A stretch of DNA of 64,000 nt from an uncultured Duncaniella sp. (GTDB taxonomy: Bacteria; Bacteroidota; Bacteroidia; Bacteroidales; Muribaculaceae), in assembly GCA_910587165.1 (NCBI GenBank), contig CAJUKP010000007.1, forward strand, positions 68,118-132,117, given 5' to 3'. The translations under genes were made by a program, and so were the position numbers. Shown in pieces: positions 6,848-14,557 of this stretch. Positions within the stretch are counted from its first letter, which is position 1. Every line of letters begins with the position of its first letter. Below the pieces are notes generated by a model. It worked only from the letters and a program-made list of their open reading frames with translations. It had not been told where the DNA came from and ran no database searches.

Positions 6848-9538
6848 TCAGTCTACAAGTTTTTTCTTGTGCCAGATACCGGTCATCTCACCCGAGGTGT
6901 TGGCCTGCGGGGTCTGAGGCTTTGCGTTGATGATGGTCGATTGGCGTTTCACATTTTCTGTCACGTATTCCGAGAGTTCCTTGAGGGTCACGTTGCCTTT
7001 TGTCTCCTGCAGTTTCTTGAGCAGGTAGTAGGTGAAGAGTCCGTGGTTTTTCTCCCGGTAGGGCAGGGCTGTCTCCTGTGCGGATGCGGCGGTGAGCGAG
7101 AACATATTTCCCCTTGGCGCGGCATCCTTGTGTTTGATCACAACGCTGCGGGTCTTGTTGAGCATCTGGCCGTCGCGCTGTCCGCCGCTGAAGCAGGCAT
7201 CCATGAACACCATCACCGAACGCGCTCCCATTGAGCTGAGATCGGCATACATACCGTCGAGCGGGATGCAGGTCTCCGGCACAAGCGCGTCGCCGTCCGT
7301 GGGGAGCAGCAGCGCACTCTTGGTGGCGTCGTCAGGCAGGCCGTGGCCGGCATAATAGAATATCACGTCGGCTTTGCCGTCCATGGCCTGCGATATGTTG
7401 CGTATGTCGGCCATGGCCCTTTTCATCTGGCCGCTTGTGGCGTTGCGGTAGATGCGTATGTTCTCCTTGGGCAGACCGAGGGTGAGGTTGCAGTAACGGC
7501 TGAAGGCCTCACCGTCGTTGAGGGCCGACTCGACGTCGGCGGCGGTGGAGTATTTCTCGTTGGCAATGATCACGGCGAATGTCGATTCGGATTTCTTTCC
7601 TGTCGAGGGGATGTTGCGGTCAACATCGCTCTGTGCGGTGATGACTATCTCATCAGACTTGCCGGCGCCTGCCGATGCAGCAGGGGTCTTCACCACGTTG
7701 CTGTTGGCATCGGCCAGGATCTTGTCAAAGTCGATGTTTATGCGGGTCTGGGCATATTCCTTGTTCTTGGAGTTGTCGAAGGTATAGCTTTTGCCGTAGG
7801 ATGTGACGAAGGTGATTCCGGCTATGTAGACCTGGTCGTCGTTGATGTAATAGCTGGGGTTGTGTATCTTCATCGTCTCCCAGTTGGCCTTGAATATCTC
7901 CGCCTCGCCGTTGGCCAGGGGCACGGGGAGGAAGATGGGGCCGAAGTTCGACTCGATCAGATAGCTCTCGGATCCGGTGTCGTAGGGTTTGAGCTTGAAG
8001 TCGGAGGGACGGAGCTGGCGGGTGTAGAGTGTGAGATACTCTTTCTCGGCATCCTTGACGAGACGGTCGTATTCATGGCGTATGGTCATGTCGTTGACGC
8101 GCGATGAATAGATGTCGTCTTTCTCGAACTCACCTTTGCCCACCCATTTGGCCAGACGTTTCTCCACATAGCTTTTGGCGAAATCGGAGTAGATGGGCAC
8201 TTCGCCGCCGATGGCCTTGTTCTTGGTGTCCTGGGCCACGAAGTTGGGCTTGTTGCTCTCGTTGTATGTCACCTCCGACGGGAGGTCTTTCTCACCCACC
8301 GGGGCTTGTCCGAGGGCTTTGATGCGTGTGTTGGCGGCCTCGAACTTCTCCATATTGCCAACGCATCCGTAGCTCACGGCAAGGGCCTTCAGGAATTTCA
8401 TGTTGAGCGGGTCGTTGGCCAGCACTTCCTCTATCTTCATGGTGGCCGCCTCGAAGTATGAGTCGCACTGGCGGCGGAATTTCTTCTGCTCCTTCTCATC
8501 GGTCTCGAATATCACCTTGTTGTAGTAGTTGACTCCGAGGTTGTAGTAGCAGAGGGCCATTCGCTTGGCTATGTTCAGGTTGTTGGGCTTCAGCTCGTCG
8601 AGTATCGAGTAGGTCTGCAGCGCCTGCTGATATTCCCGGCGGTCTTCCTGGAGTTTAGCCTGTATCATCAGGAGCTGCTCGTCGCCCGGGCGGAAGAACA
8701 TGGCTTTGTCGATGAAAGCCTGCAGCATCTCGGCCCTGCCTCCGTCCATGCACGACTGCATGGCTATGAGCAGGAAGTTGTAGTTGGACGGGTATTTCTC
8801 TATGGCCTCGGTCATGGCCGCTATGGCCTTGTTGTAGTCGCCTGTGTTCATGCAGGCCTGTCCGAGGAAGATGTATATCTGCTCGCGCGAGCGCTCCTCG
8901 CCAGTGGCCAGATATTCGTCGAAGTATTTTATCGCCTGGGAGTATTCCTTGGCATTATAGGCCGACGAGGCGGCGCAGTAGACTATGGCCGGATAGGCCG
9001 ACTGATTGCCGGGGAATGTCTGCCCCTTGAAGGTGTCCATCAGGCGGGTGTCCACGACCGCGCGGGCGAAGGAGTTCATCCGGTCGTTGTCTCCTGCTCC
9101 CGAATAGAAGAAGGCTCCTTCGAGCAGGTCGCGGTTGATGTCGCGGAGTATGTTGCGGCAACGGTCCTGCTCCTCCGGGTCGGATTTGGCGAGTCCGTAG
9201 CCTTTCAGAGCGGCCTCGTAGCAGTTCATCGCGGTGGGGTAGAGCGCATTTTCGGCCTCACCCTCCATTTTCTGCCATTTCAGGTGCTTGTAGAGAGTGG
9301 TGGCGCGGTCGACTGCCGCGAGCATCTCGGCGTGGCGGAGCGAATCGGCGTTGACGAGTGGTCCGGGGTTCATCATATCCCCGGACGGGTTCAGCAATCC
9401 CCCTCCCATAGATTCATTGTTGTCTATGAGCAGGGGAGCCGCCTCGTCGGGGGAGGCGGGCAGGGACAATTGCCCTGCCGCTCCTCCGGCGACGAGAAGT
9501 GATAAGATAAGTGTTAAGGTCGTGTTACGGTTTTTCAT
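6848..9538 (-). CDS. Exported TPR protein with C-terminal caspase-like (C14) protease domain
   Basis: 896 residues. Signal peptide MKNRNTTLTLILSLLVAGGAAGQ, then tetratricopeptide-type helical repeats (about 70-410, for example SREQIYIFLGQACMNTGDY), a beta-rich middle (about 420-630) and a caspase fold (about 650-885). The catalytic pair is present: His about 732 in FYYAGHG and Cys about 782 in FMDACFSGG; SALNDGEAF and the C-terminal FTYYLLKKL match metacaspase/orthocaspase patterns. Caspase-like enzymes cut after Arg, Lys or Asp; the specificity is not deducible. Bacterial caspase-like proteins are usually cytosolic; this one is predicted to be exported. It lies 15 nt from the upstream gene and 2 nt from the downstream one. 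Confidence 0.9.
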   Translation of the reverse strand: MKNRNTTLTLILSLLVAGGAAGQLSLPASPDEAAPLLIDNNESMGGGLLNPSGDMMNPGPLVNADSLRHAEMLAAVDRATTLYKHLKWQKMEGEAENALYPTAMNCYEAALKGYGLAKSDPEEQDRCRNILRDINRDLLEGAFFYSGAGDNDRMNSFARAVVDTRLMDTFKGQTFPGNQSAYPAIVYCAASSAYNAKEYSQAIKYFDEYLATGEERSREQIYIFLGQACMNTGDYNKAIAAMTEAIEKYPSNYNFLLIAMQSCMDGGRAEMLQAFIDKAMFFRPGDEQLLMIQAKLQEDRREYQQALQTYSILDELKPNNLNIAKRMALCYYNLGVNYYNKVIFETDEKEQKKFRRQCDSYFEAATMKIEEVLANDPLNMKFLKALAVSYGCVGNMEKFEAANTRIKALGQAPVGEKDLPSEVTYNESNKPNFVAQDTKNKAIGGEVPIYSDFAKSYVEKRLAKWVGKGEFEKDDIYSSRVNDMTIRHEYDRLVKDAEKEYLTLYTRQLRPSDFKLKPYDTGSESYLIESNFGPIFLPVPLANGEAEIFKANWETMKIHNPSYYINDDQVYIAGITFVTSYGKSYTFDNSKNKEYAQTRINIDFDKILADANSNVVKTPAASAGAGKSDEIVITAQSDVDRNIPSTGKKSESTFAVIIANEKYSTAADVESALNDGEAFSRYCNLTLGLPKENIRIYRNATSGQMKRAMADIRNISQAMDGKADVIFYYAGHGLPDDATKSALLLPTDGDALVPETCIPLDGMYADLSSMGARSVMVFMDACFSGGQRDGQMLNKTRSVVIKHKDAAPRGNMFSLTAASAQETALPYREKNHGLFTYYLLKKLQETKGNVTLKELSEYVTENVKRQSTIINAKPQTPQANTSGEMTGIWHKKKLVD

Positions 9539-9553
9539 AAGTTTAAAGAGAAA

Positions 9554-11659
9554 TTAGAAAGCATCCACGAATGTGAACTCCGTGGTGATACGGCGGAACT
9601 GACCACCTTTCTCCTCGGCCACGTCGATGAAGAAGTCGTGGGTGGTGTCCATGTCCTTGAGGTTGGCCACATTCTTCTCGAGGAAGTCTTTCACACCCAT
9701 TGCGCGCATGAAAGCGAGCTGCTCGTTCTGCTTGATGCCGTCGCTTGCGGTCACGCTGATGTTTGTGAGCTGGCTGTTCTTGTAGACGGGCTCGTTCTCA
9801 AAGTCGCCGTAGGTGCCGTCGTAGGGGATTCCGCGGACGATGGGGGCGGCATCGGCTGTGCCGTAGATTTTCATCCTGAGCTGCTTGCCCTGGCGGATGT
9901 ATTGCGAGAAGTCGTTCTCGAACGCCTCCTTGACGATCGAGAGCATCGACGATGCGGCTCCCGATTCGGCGACATGATACTTGCCGGGGGCGAAATCCTC
10001 GGTCACGGAGAAATCGGGATCGACCTCGTAGGAGAATTTCACAATATAGTTGAGTATCTTGTCGCCGGCGGCGTTGTAGGCGGCCTCGACGCGGGAGTCG
10101 ACGGTGATGTTGGTATGGTCGGAGATGACGTTGCGCATCTTGGCCTCCTCATATACCTTCTGTCTGATTTCCTGGAGTTTCAGCTCCTCCATCTGCTGTT
10201 GCTGGATGATCTCGAGCGACACGACGTTGTCATCGCCATCCATGAAGTTGAGTGGCACACGGTCGAGGTTGTCGTAGATGTAGGTCTGTCCGTTCTCGGA
10301 GTTGTAGACCTTGGCATATATGAGCTCGAAGTTATCGTCGGCCATCACACCATATTTGGCGTCGGAGAATTTGAGGGCGTTTGCGGTCTTGAACGATGCG
10401 AGGTCGGTCTCGGGCACGGGGAGGCCGATCGAGGGCATATTGTCGAAGTCGATGGCGAGGATTCCGTTGCCACGGTCATATTTTCCGAGCGCGATCTCGG
10501 CAGCGGCCACGGGGTCGCCCGCGAGATTTGTCGAGATCTCTTCCTCGAAGAGCTTGCGCATCTTTGCGCGCGATTCGTCGGTGACACGTTCGCGGTAGGC
10601 TTCCATGGTCTCGCCCGGCATCATCTTGAGCCATTCGTTCATCTTCTCGTTCACCTGATCGGCGATGAGTTTGCCGTAGTAGGGTTCGAGTTTTGTCATC
10701 CGTCGTGCATTGACCATATCTTTCGATGTGAATGCGAGGATGGTGTTGTTGCGTGCGTCGTTGAGGAATGTGAGGAATGTGATGTCACCCTCGTCGATTT
10801 TCACGAAGTCGACATCGTTGTCCTTCACGAGATTGATCACGGCGATTATCTCGGGCGAGGTTGCGACGGAGATATATTTTCCGTCGAGGTTGTAGTCACA
10901 TGATATGCCCTGTCCGAGATCGTCGATGGTTTTCTTGATCACGAAGTTGCGGGTGTCGTAGATGCTGAGCACACCGTCGGCTGTCAGCACTGCCATCTCC
11001 GTGTTCTCGCGGTTGAAGGCCATGGAGTTCACTTTCACGCCGAAGTCCCACTCCTTGCGCACGTTCTTGTCGGCGTAGTTGATCACGGCCACGCGTGTGC
11101 TGTCGGTTATGGCCAGGAAGTAGGCGTTGGAACTGAACACCATCTCGTTGGCCTCGAAGGGGAGATCCATGCGGTCGACCACCTCATATTTCTTAGGCTC
11201 GATGATGTTGAGCCCTGTGCTTGAGGCTATGACTATGTTGCGGGCGTCGGGGGTGAAGGTGGCGGCTGTGGGGTTGCCTATCTTCTTGTTCTTGAACTTG
11301 TGGAGCTCGTTGTCGGGGAGTCTGAAATCATAGACTATGGCCTGGTTCTCTTTCTTGCCTCTTATGACGGCCACATAGTTGGAGCATGAGGGGGAGAGAT
11401 CGACGTGCTTGATGGTCTTCTTGTCGACATCGAAGTATCTGGAGCCCTGCACGGTGGAGACATTGTTGTCAAACACGCTGAAGAACGCGCTCGAATATTT
11501 GAGCAGTTTGTTGGGAGTCCTCTTCTGCGGGAAATTGTAGGTCAGTTTCGCTTGTCTGGTCTCGTGGAGAGCTGCCTCTTCGGAGGCTGTCGTGGCTATG
11601 CCGGTGCCGGCGATGGCACACAATGACACGGCGGTCAGGGATTTGGATAGGAGGTGCAT
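9554..11659 (-). CDS. Exported beta-propeller protein with OmpA-like C-terminal region
   Basis: 701 residues with a signal peptide (MHLLSKSLTAVSLCAIAGTGIA). Residues ~75-330 consist of repeated four-strand blocks like a WD40-type propeller (VDLSPSCSNYVAVIRG, ATFTPDARNIVIASS, MAFNRENTEMAVLTA). Next comes a helical section (IADQVNEKMNEWLKMM... and a second near 505-530). The last ~140 residues (LRMKIYGTADAAPIV, NEQLAFMRAMGVKDFLEKN) have the strand-helix pattern of OmpA-like peptidoglycan-associated domains, though diverged. A scaffolding role in the envelope for the neighbouring protease is plausible. It lies in the same operon, 68 nt below the FecR-like gene. Confidence 0.72.
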   Translation of the reverse strand: MHLLSKSLTAVSLCAIAGTGIATTASEEAALHETRQAKLTYNFPQKRTPNKLLKYSSAFFSVFDNNVSTVQGSRYFDVDKKTIKHVDLSPSCSNYVAVIRGKKENQAIVYDFRLPDNELHKFKNKKIGNPTAATFTPDARNIVIASSTGLNIIEPKKYEVVDRMDLPFEANEMVFSSNAYFLAITDSTRVAVINYADKNVRKEWDFGVKVNSMAFNRENTEMAVLTADGVLSIYDTRNFVIKKTIDDLGQGISCDYNLDGKYISVATSPEIIAVINLVKDNDVDFVKIDEGDITFLTFLNDARNNTILAFTSKDMVNARRMTKLEPYYGKLIADQVNEKMNEWLKMMPGETMEAYRERVTDESRAKMRKLFEEEISTNLAGDPVAAAEIALGKYDRGNGILAIDFDNMPSIGLPVPETDLASFKTANALKFSDAKYGVMADDNFELIYAKVYNSENGQTYIYDNLDRVPLNFMDGDDNVVSLEIIQQQQMEELKLQEIRQKVYEEAKMRNVISDHTNITVDSRVEAAYNAAGDKILNYIVKFSYEVDPDFSVTEDFAPGKYHVAESGAASSMLSIVKEAFENDFSQYIRQGKQLRMKIYGTADAAPIVRGIPYDGTYGDFENEPVYKNSQLTNISVTASDGIKQNEQLAFMRAMGVKDFLEKNVANLKDMDTTHDFFIDVAEEKGGQFRRITTEFTFVDAF

Positions 11660-11727
11660 TGTTCTATGTGATGATTGATTTGTTTCGGTTAGGATAAGTG
11701 TGCGGATAGCCGGAGAGGGGAGCTTTG

Positions 11728-12570
11728 TCAGTCAAGCTCGCAGATGTAGACCGGCAGGTCGGCCGGGGGGACGTCAACTGAGGTGCGGCCCATCATCTCC
11801 TCGAGATCTTTGAGCAGTCCGTTGAGATTGAAAGGGACGGGTGTCATTATCACTATGTGGCGGCAACCTTCCTCAAGAGGAGCAGGCTGTCCGCGTGAGA
11901 TGGTCTGTTTTGCGCCGAGCATATAGTTGCCTATCGGCTGACCGAGCTCCGAGACTTCCACTCGCGCCCCGTCGGGCTTGATCTTGAGTATGTTGAAGTA
12001 GACCGGATAGTCATAGTCGCTGGTCATTGATATTTCCATCCCGCCTCCGGGCGTTGTCTCGCCTGTGAGGCTCACGGGCATTGTCGGCCGTGACGCGAAG
12101 TCGTTGGTGCGTATGGCGTTTACCAGACACTGGCACAGGTTTTCCGAGGTGATGTTCATTGCTGCCACCGCAGGATCGAGGGTGATGAGCGAGCGGGTCA
12201 CCATGCCGGTCTGGTTGTAGACCTTCTGTTTCTTCTTCGTGCCGGTGATGCCACGGATGTTACCGTTGATTGCCGCCGAGTTGTCCGATGCTTTCGCCCG
12301 GGCATCCATCATGATGGTGGTTGTCGCAAATTTGCCGTGGGTGGTCGAGAGGAACAGTTTGCCGGACGCTGTGTTGAGGATCTCAACGAATCCGTTTTCG
12401 GGGATGTTGAGGATGTCATTGCCTACAAGTTTCATCTTCTTGCTTACAGGAGTGGAGGTGCCGTTCTTCTCAAGAGTGACGTTGCCCTTGAAATCGTTCA
12501 CCTCGTATTGGGCGAATGCGGGAGTGAAAAATGTCAGGATAAGGCTAAGTATAAGCAGGTATCGTTTCAT
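11728..12570 (-). CDS. Exported FecR-like protein
   Basis: 280 residues with a signal peptide (MKRYLLILSLILTFFTPAFAQ). Residues ~22-110 (EVNDFKGNVTLEKNGTSTPVSKKMKL, then FVEILNTASGKLFLST) resemble the beta-sandwich FecR domain, which reads out a surface signal. The C-terminal half (PVYFNILKIKPDGARVEVSE, HIVIMTPVPFNL) is DUF4384-like. Its ATG overlaps the stop of the CHASE2 gene by 4 nt (12567-12570), so the two are translationally coupled and probably act together. No anti-sigma or transmembrane part is present, so it is not a classical FecR regulator. Confidence 0.68.
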   Translation of the reverse strand: MKRYLLILSLILTFFTPAFAQYEVNDFKGNVTLEKNGTSTPVSKKMKLVGNDILNIPENGFVEILNTASGKLFLSTTHGKFATTTIMMDARAKASDNSAAINGNIRGITGTKKKQKVYNQTGMVTRSLITLDPAVAAMNITSENLCQCLVNAIRTNDFASRPTMPVSLTGETTPGGGMEISMTSDYDYPVYFNILKIKPDGARVEVSELGQPIGNYMLGAKQTISRGQPAPLEEGCRHIVIMTPVPFNLNGLLKDLEEMMGRTSVDVPPADLPVYICELD

Positions 12571-13733
12571 CGTGAAAGCAGGAATTTAACTTTTTTAAGG
12601 TTCAGGATTGGAAATTTATTTTTGATCCATGCGACTGCGGCCTCGGCGCCGGTCCAGAAGTCGTTGGCCAGCAGCCCGAATGTGATCATCAGCAGCGAGT
12701 AGGAGAAGTTGACGATAAGACTGTAGTTGATGAACAGGTCATAGCCGTAGCGTATGGTGACATATAGCAGTATCAGCTGGAACACTCTCATTGACATTGA
12801 CTTGATATTGGCCGGGATGAACATACTGAACGAGACGACCATGAAACACAGGATGAATGCGATGGCCCAGTTCCACCATTTGCCGAGCTTGTAGAAGTAG
12901 TGGCCCGAGAGGATGGTGGATATCGTGTGGGCATGGATCATGACTCCTGTCATTGAAGCCTTGACGGGGGTAGTGTGCATATCCTCGCGCTGGCTGAGCG
13001 AGCCGAGCAGCACTATCTTGCCGATCAGCTCCCCGGCATTGCCGGCGATTTCGTCAGGAGTGTATATCTTATATGTACGCGAGCAGAAATTGATGACCTC
13101 CTCGGGATTGTCGCGTTTCATGAGTGCTGCGGCGCGGTCAGGGGCGGCTATCTCCGTGATGGCAAGTGCGAAGGATGCTATCGAATCCGTGCGGCCCGGA
13201 TATGCCGGTCTGAACTCGCGGATGGTGTGATCCCCCTCCACCGTCGGGAAATTGGTGGCGCCGACGGGGATGCCGGGGGCGAGGCTGTCCATGAGAAACG
13301 ATGTGAGGTCAAGTCTGAACCGGTCCGTTGCGGAGGAGTCGGGTTTTACGGAAGCCGCCATCACGATGTTGGGGCAGCCTCTCAGGGCATTGATGATGTG
13401 GGAGTCATCCTCGTGCGGTTCGGCGAACAGGACGTCCACTCCCACGGCGCGCGGGGAGCATAGGGATATCATGTCGAGCACATCGGCGATGCCGTCGCGG
13501 TCAAGATCGCCTATGTCCACGATCACCACGTCGGAGTCGAGGGTGCGGACGGCACGTTTGTCGGCCACATGGCTATAGAAGTCGTTGATGGTGAAGTCGC
13601 CTCTGTCGGGCGATGATATCATGGTGGCGGCGGAAAATGTAAGGGGCGAGAGGAGCACCTGTGACAGCAGAAACGCGAGGGTGGTTATACCCAGCGCTTT
13701 AAGATATTTCTTATGTCGTTCTTTCAGGTTCAT
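12567..13733 (-). CDS. CHASE2-domain membrane sensor without an output domain
   Basis: 388 residues. One transmembrane segment at about 14-34, a large extracytoplasmic CHASE2 domain (about 40-265: VVIVDIGDLDRDG, PRAVGVDVLFAEPHEDD, GKIVLLGSLSQREDMHTTPV, MTGVMIHAHTISTIL, all typical), and three C-terminal membrane segments (about 286-307, 317-334, 338-358) with a short basic cytosolic tail. CHASE2 proteins normally carry a kinase, cyclase or phosphodiesterase behind these helices; nothing follows here. It is the first gene of a seven-gene minus-strand run, with a good promoter at 13842-13872. It may sense an envelope signal and pass it to the periplasmic proteins of the same operon. Confidence 0.88.
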   Translation of the reverse strand: MNLKERHKKYLKALGITTLAFLLSQVLLSPLTFSAATMISSPDRGDFTINDFYSHVADKRAVRTLDSDVVIVDIGDLDRDGIADVLDMISLCSPRAVGVDVLFAEPHEDDSHIINALRGCPNIVMAASVKPDSSATDRFRLDLTSFLMDSLAPGIPVGATNFPTVEGDHTIREFRPAYPGRTDSIASFALAITEIAAPDRAAALMKRDNPEEVINFCSRTYKIYTPDEIAGNAGELIGKIVLLGSLSQREDMHTTPVKASMTGVMIHAHTISTILSGHYFYKLGKWWNWAIAFILCFMVVSFSMFIPANIKSMSMRVFQLILLYVTIRYGYDLFINYSLIVNFSYSLLMITFGLLANDFWTGAEAAVAWIKNKFPILNLKKVKFLLSR

Positions 13734-13841
13734 TCAGATAGTTTCTCCCGGTATAGACAAGGGTTATGGATAGGTCAGTGCTAATAATGGTGGTAGTGAT
13801 TATTCAATGTGTCACGGTCAAAGCTATCATACCAACGGTGA

Positions 13842-13872
13842 CAAATGTACGAATTTTAATCTAAAAAGCAAA
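13842..13872 (-). promoter_or_regulatory. Promoter of the CHASE2-caspase operon
   Basis: Reading the minus strand, -33 TTTG (13872-13869) and -7 TACATTTG (13849-13842) are separated by 19 nt, an exact match to the Bacteroidota consensus. Transcription would begin near 13835, giving a leader of about 100 nt before ATG 13733. Confidence 0.75.
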
Positions 13873-14000
13873 AAAAATATCAAAATATGTGAAGTTTCAT
13901 AGCTGCATGGACTTTGAAATGATGTGAACTTATTGAAAGTGTAGAATTTACACCTATTAAGGCGTCATACCGGATGTTTACAATTTTTTTGTGAAAAAAG

Positions 14001-14032
14001 TTTGAGTAATTGGAAAAAATGTTCTATATTTG
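14001..14032 (+). promoter_or_regulatory. Promoter of the SusC/SusD operon
   Basis: -33 TTTG (14001-14004) and -7 TATATTTG (14025-14032) with a 20-nt spacer are a textbook Bacteroidota promoter. The first gene begins at 14558, so the mRNA would carry a leader of about 520 nt. Confidence 0.8.
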
Positions 14033-14324
14033 CCTCCGAATTGGGAATCAGACTGCTGTCTGTCACTCCCGTTTCAACATTCCTGAAGAGCCTATCAGAG
14101 GGTATCGGCAGGACCAATCAGTAGAGAGAGAACATACATACAAAGGATTTTATTTAAGAGAGACCTACCTGCCGGGTTATTTCCGGCCTCAAGCAGTCAA
14201 GGCTCTCCACCGGTCGCCGCCACACCATGAGACGGTCCGGTCGAGGCAGCCCATCTTTCCATCCCCCCATCCAGCCGCAATCACGTCTTCTTACCGCCGC
14301 GGTCTTCTCAAAGAACGAAATTCG

Positions 14325-14394
14325 GGCGACAGAGTGTCGCCACCGGCCGTCAGGTCATGACCTGACGTTGTCTGCGTCTACGCCGCAGACAACG
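14325..14394 (+). promoter_or_regulatory. Cluster of three hairpins in the SusC leader
   Basis: Three stems follow one another: GGCGACA/TGTCGCC (14325-14341, 3-nt loop), a perfect 18-bp palindrome GTCAGGTCATGACCTGAC (14349-14366), and an 11-bp stem 14366-14376 with 14384-14394 around a 7-nt loop. No U-run follows directly. They could stabilise the mRNA, act as an attenuator, or (the palindrome) bind a dimeric regulator. Function is inferred only from structure and position. Confidence 0.5.
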
Positions 14395-14557
14395 GATAGT
14401 CCTAAACCCCCCTCTCCGCTGCCGTGTCCGGAGGCTTCGGCCAGCCATGAAACACGCCGTCAGTGTCAGTGCCTCCCCTCTTTCCGCCCGCAAAGGACCA
14501 ATACATTAGAGATTATAAGAACATACATTACAACAAAACTTTCTAAAAAACTCTTGC

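Larger units (their letters stand above)
13734..14557. other. Divergent promoter region and long SusC leader, no gene seen
   Basis: This 824-nt gap separates the caspase-region operon from the SusC operon. It holds one promoter for each direction, an A+T-rich centre and, from about 14040, a C-rich transcribed leader with several hairpins. Short open frames in it overlap the promoter or have no family character, and I do not accept them as genes. Confidence 0.8.

Noticed and set aside
9638..10903. A 421-residue open frame opposite the beta-propeller gene
   Set aside because: It lies wholly antisense to a gene with a signal peptide and repeats. The composition (Val-Gly-Asp-His-rich) is that of a shadow frame in a G+C-rich gene.
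14010..14360. A 116-residue open frame at the beginning of the SusC leader
   Set aside because: Its start overlaps the promoter and it has no family character; the leader is better explained as untranslated.
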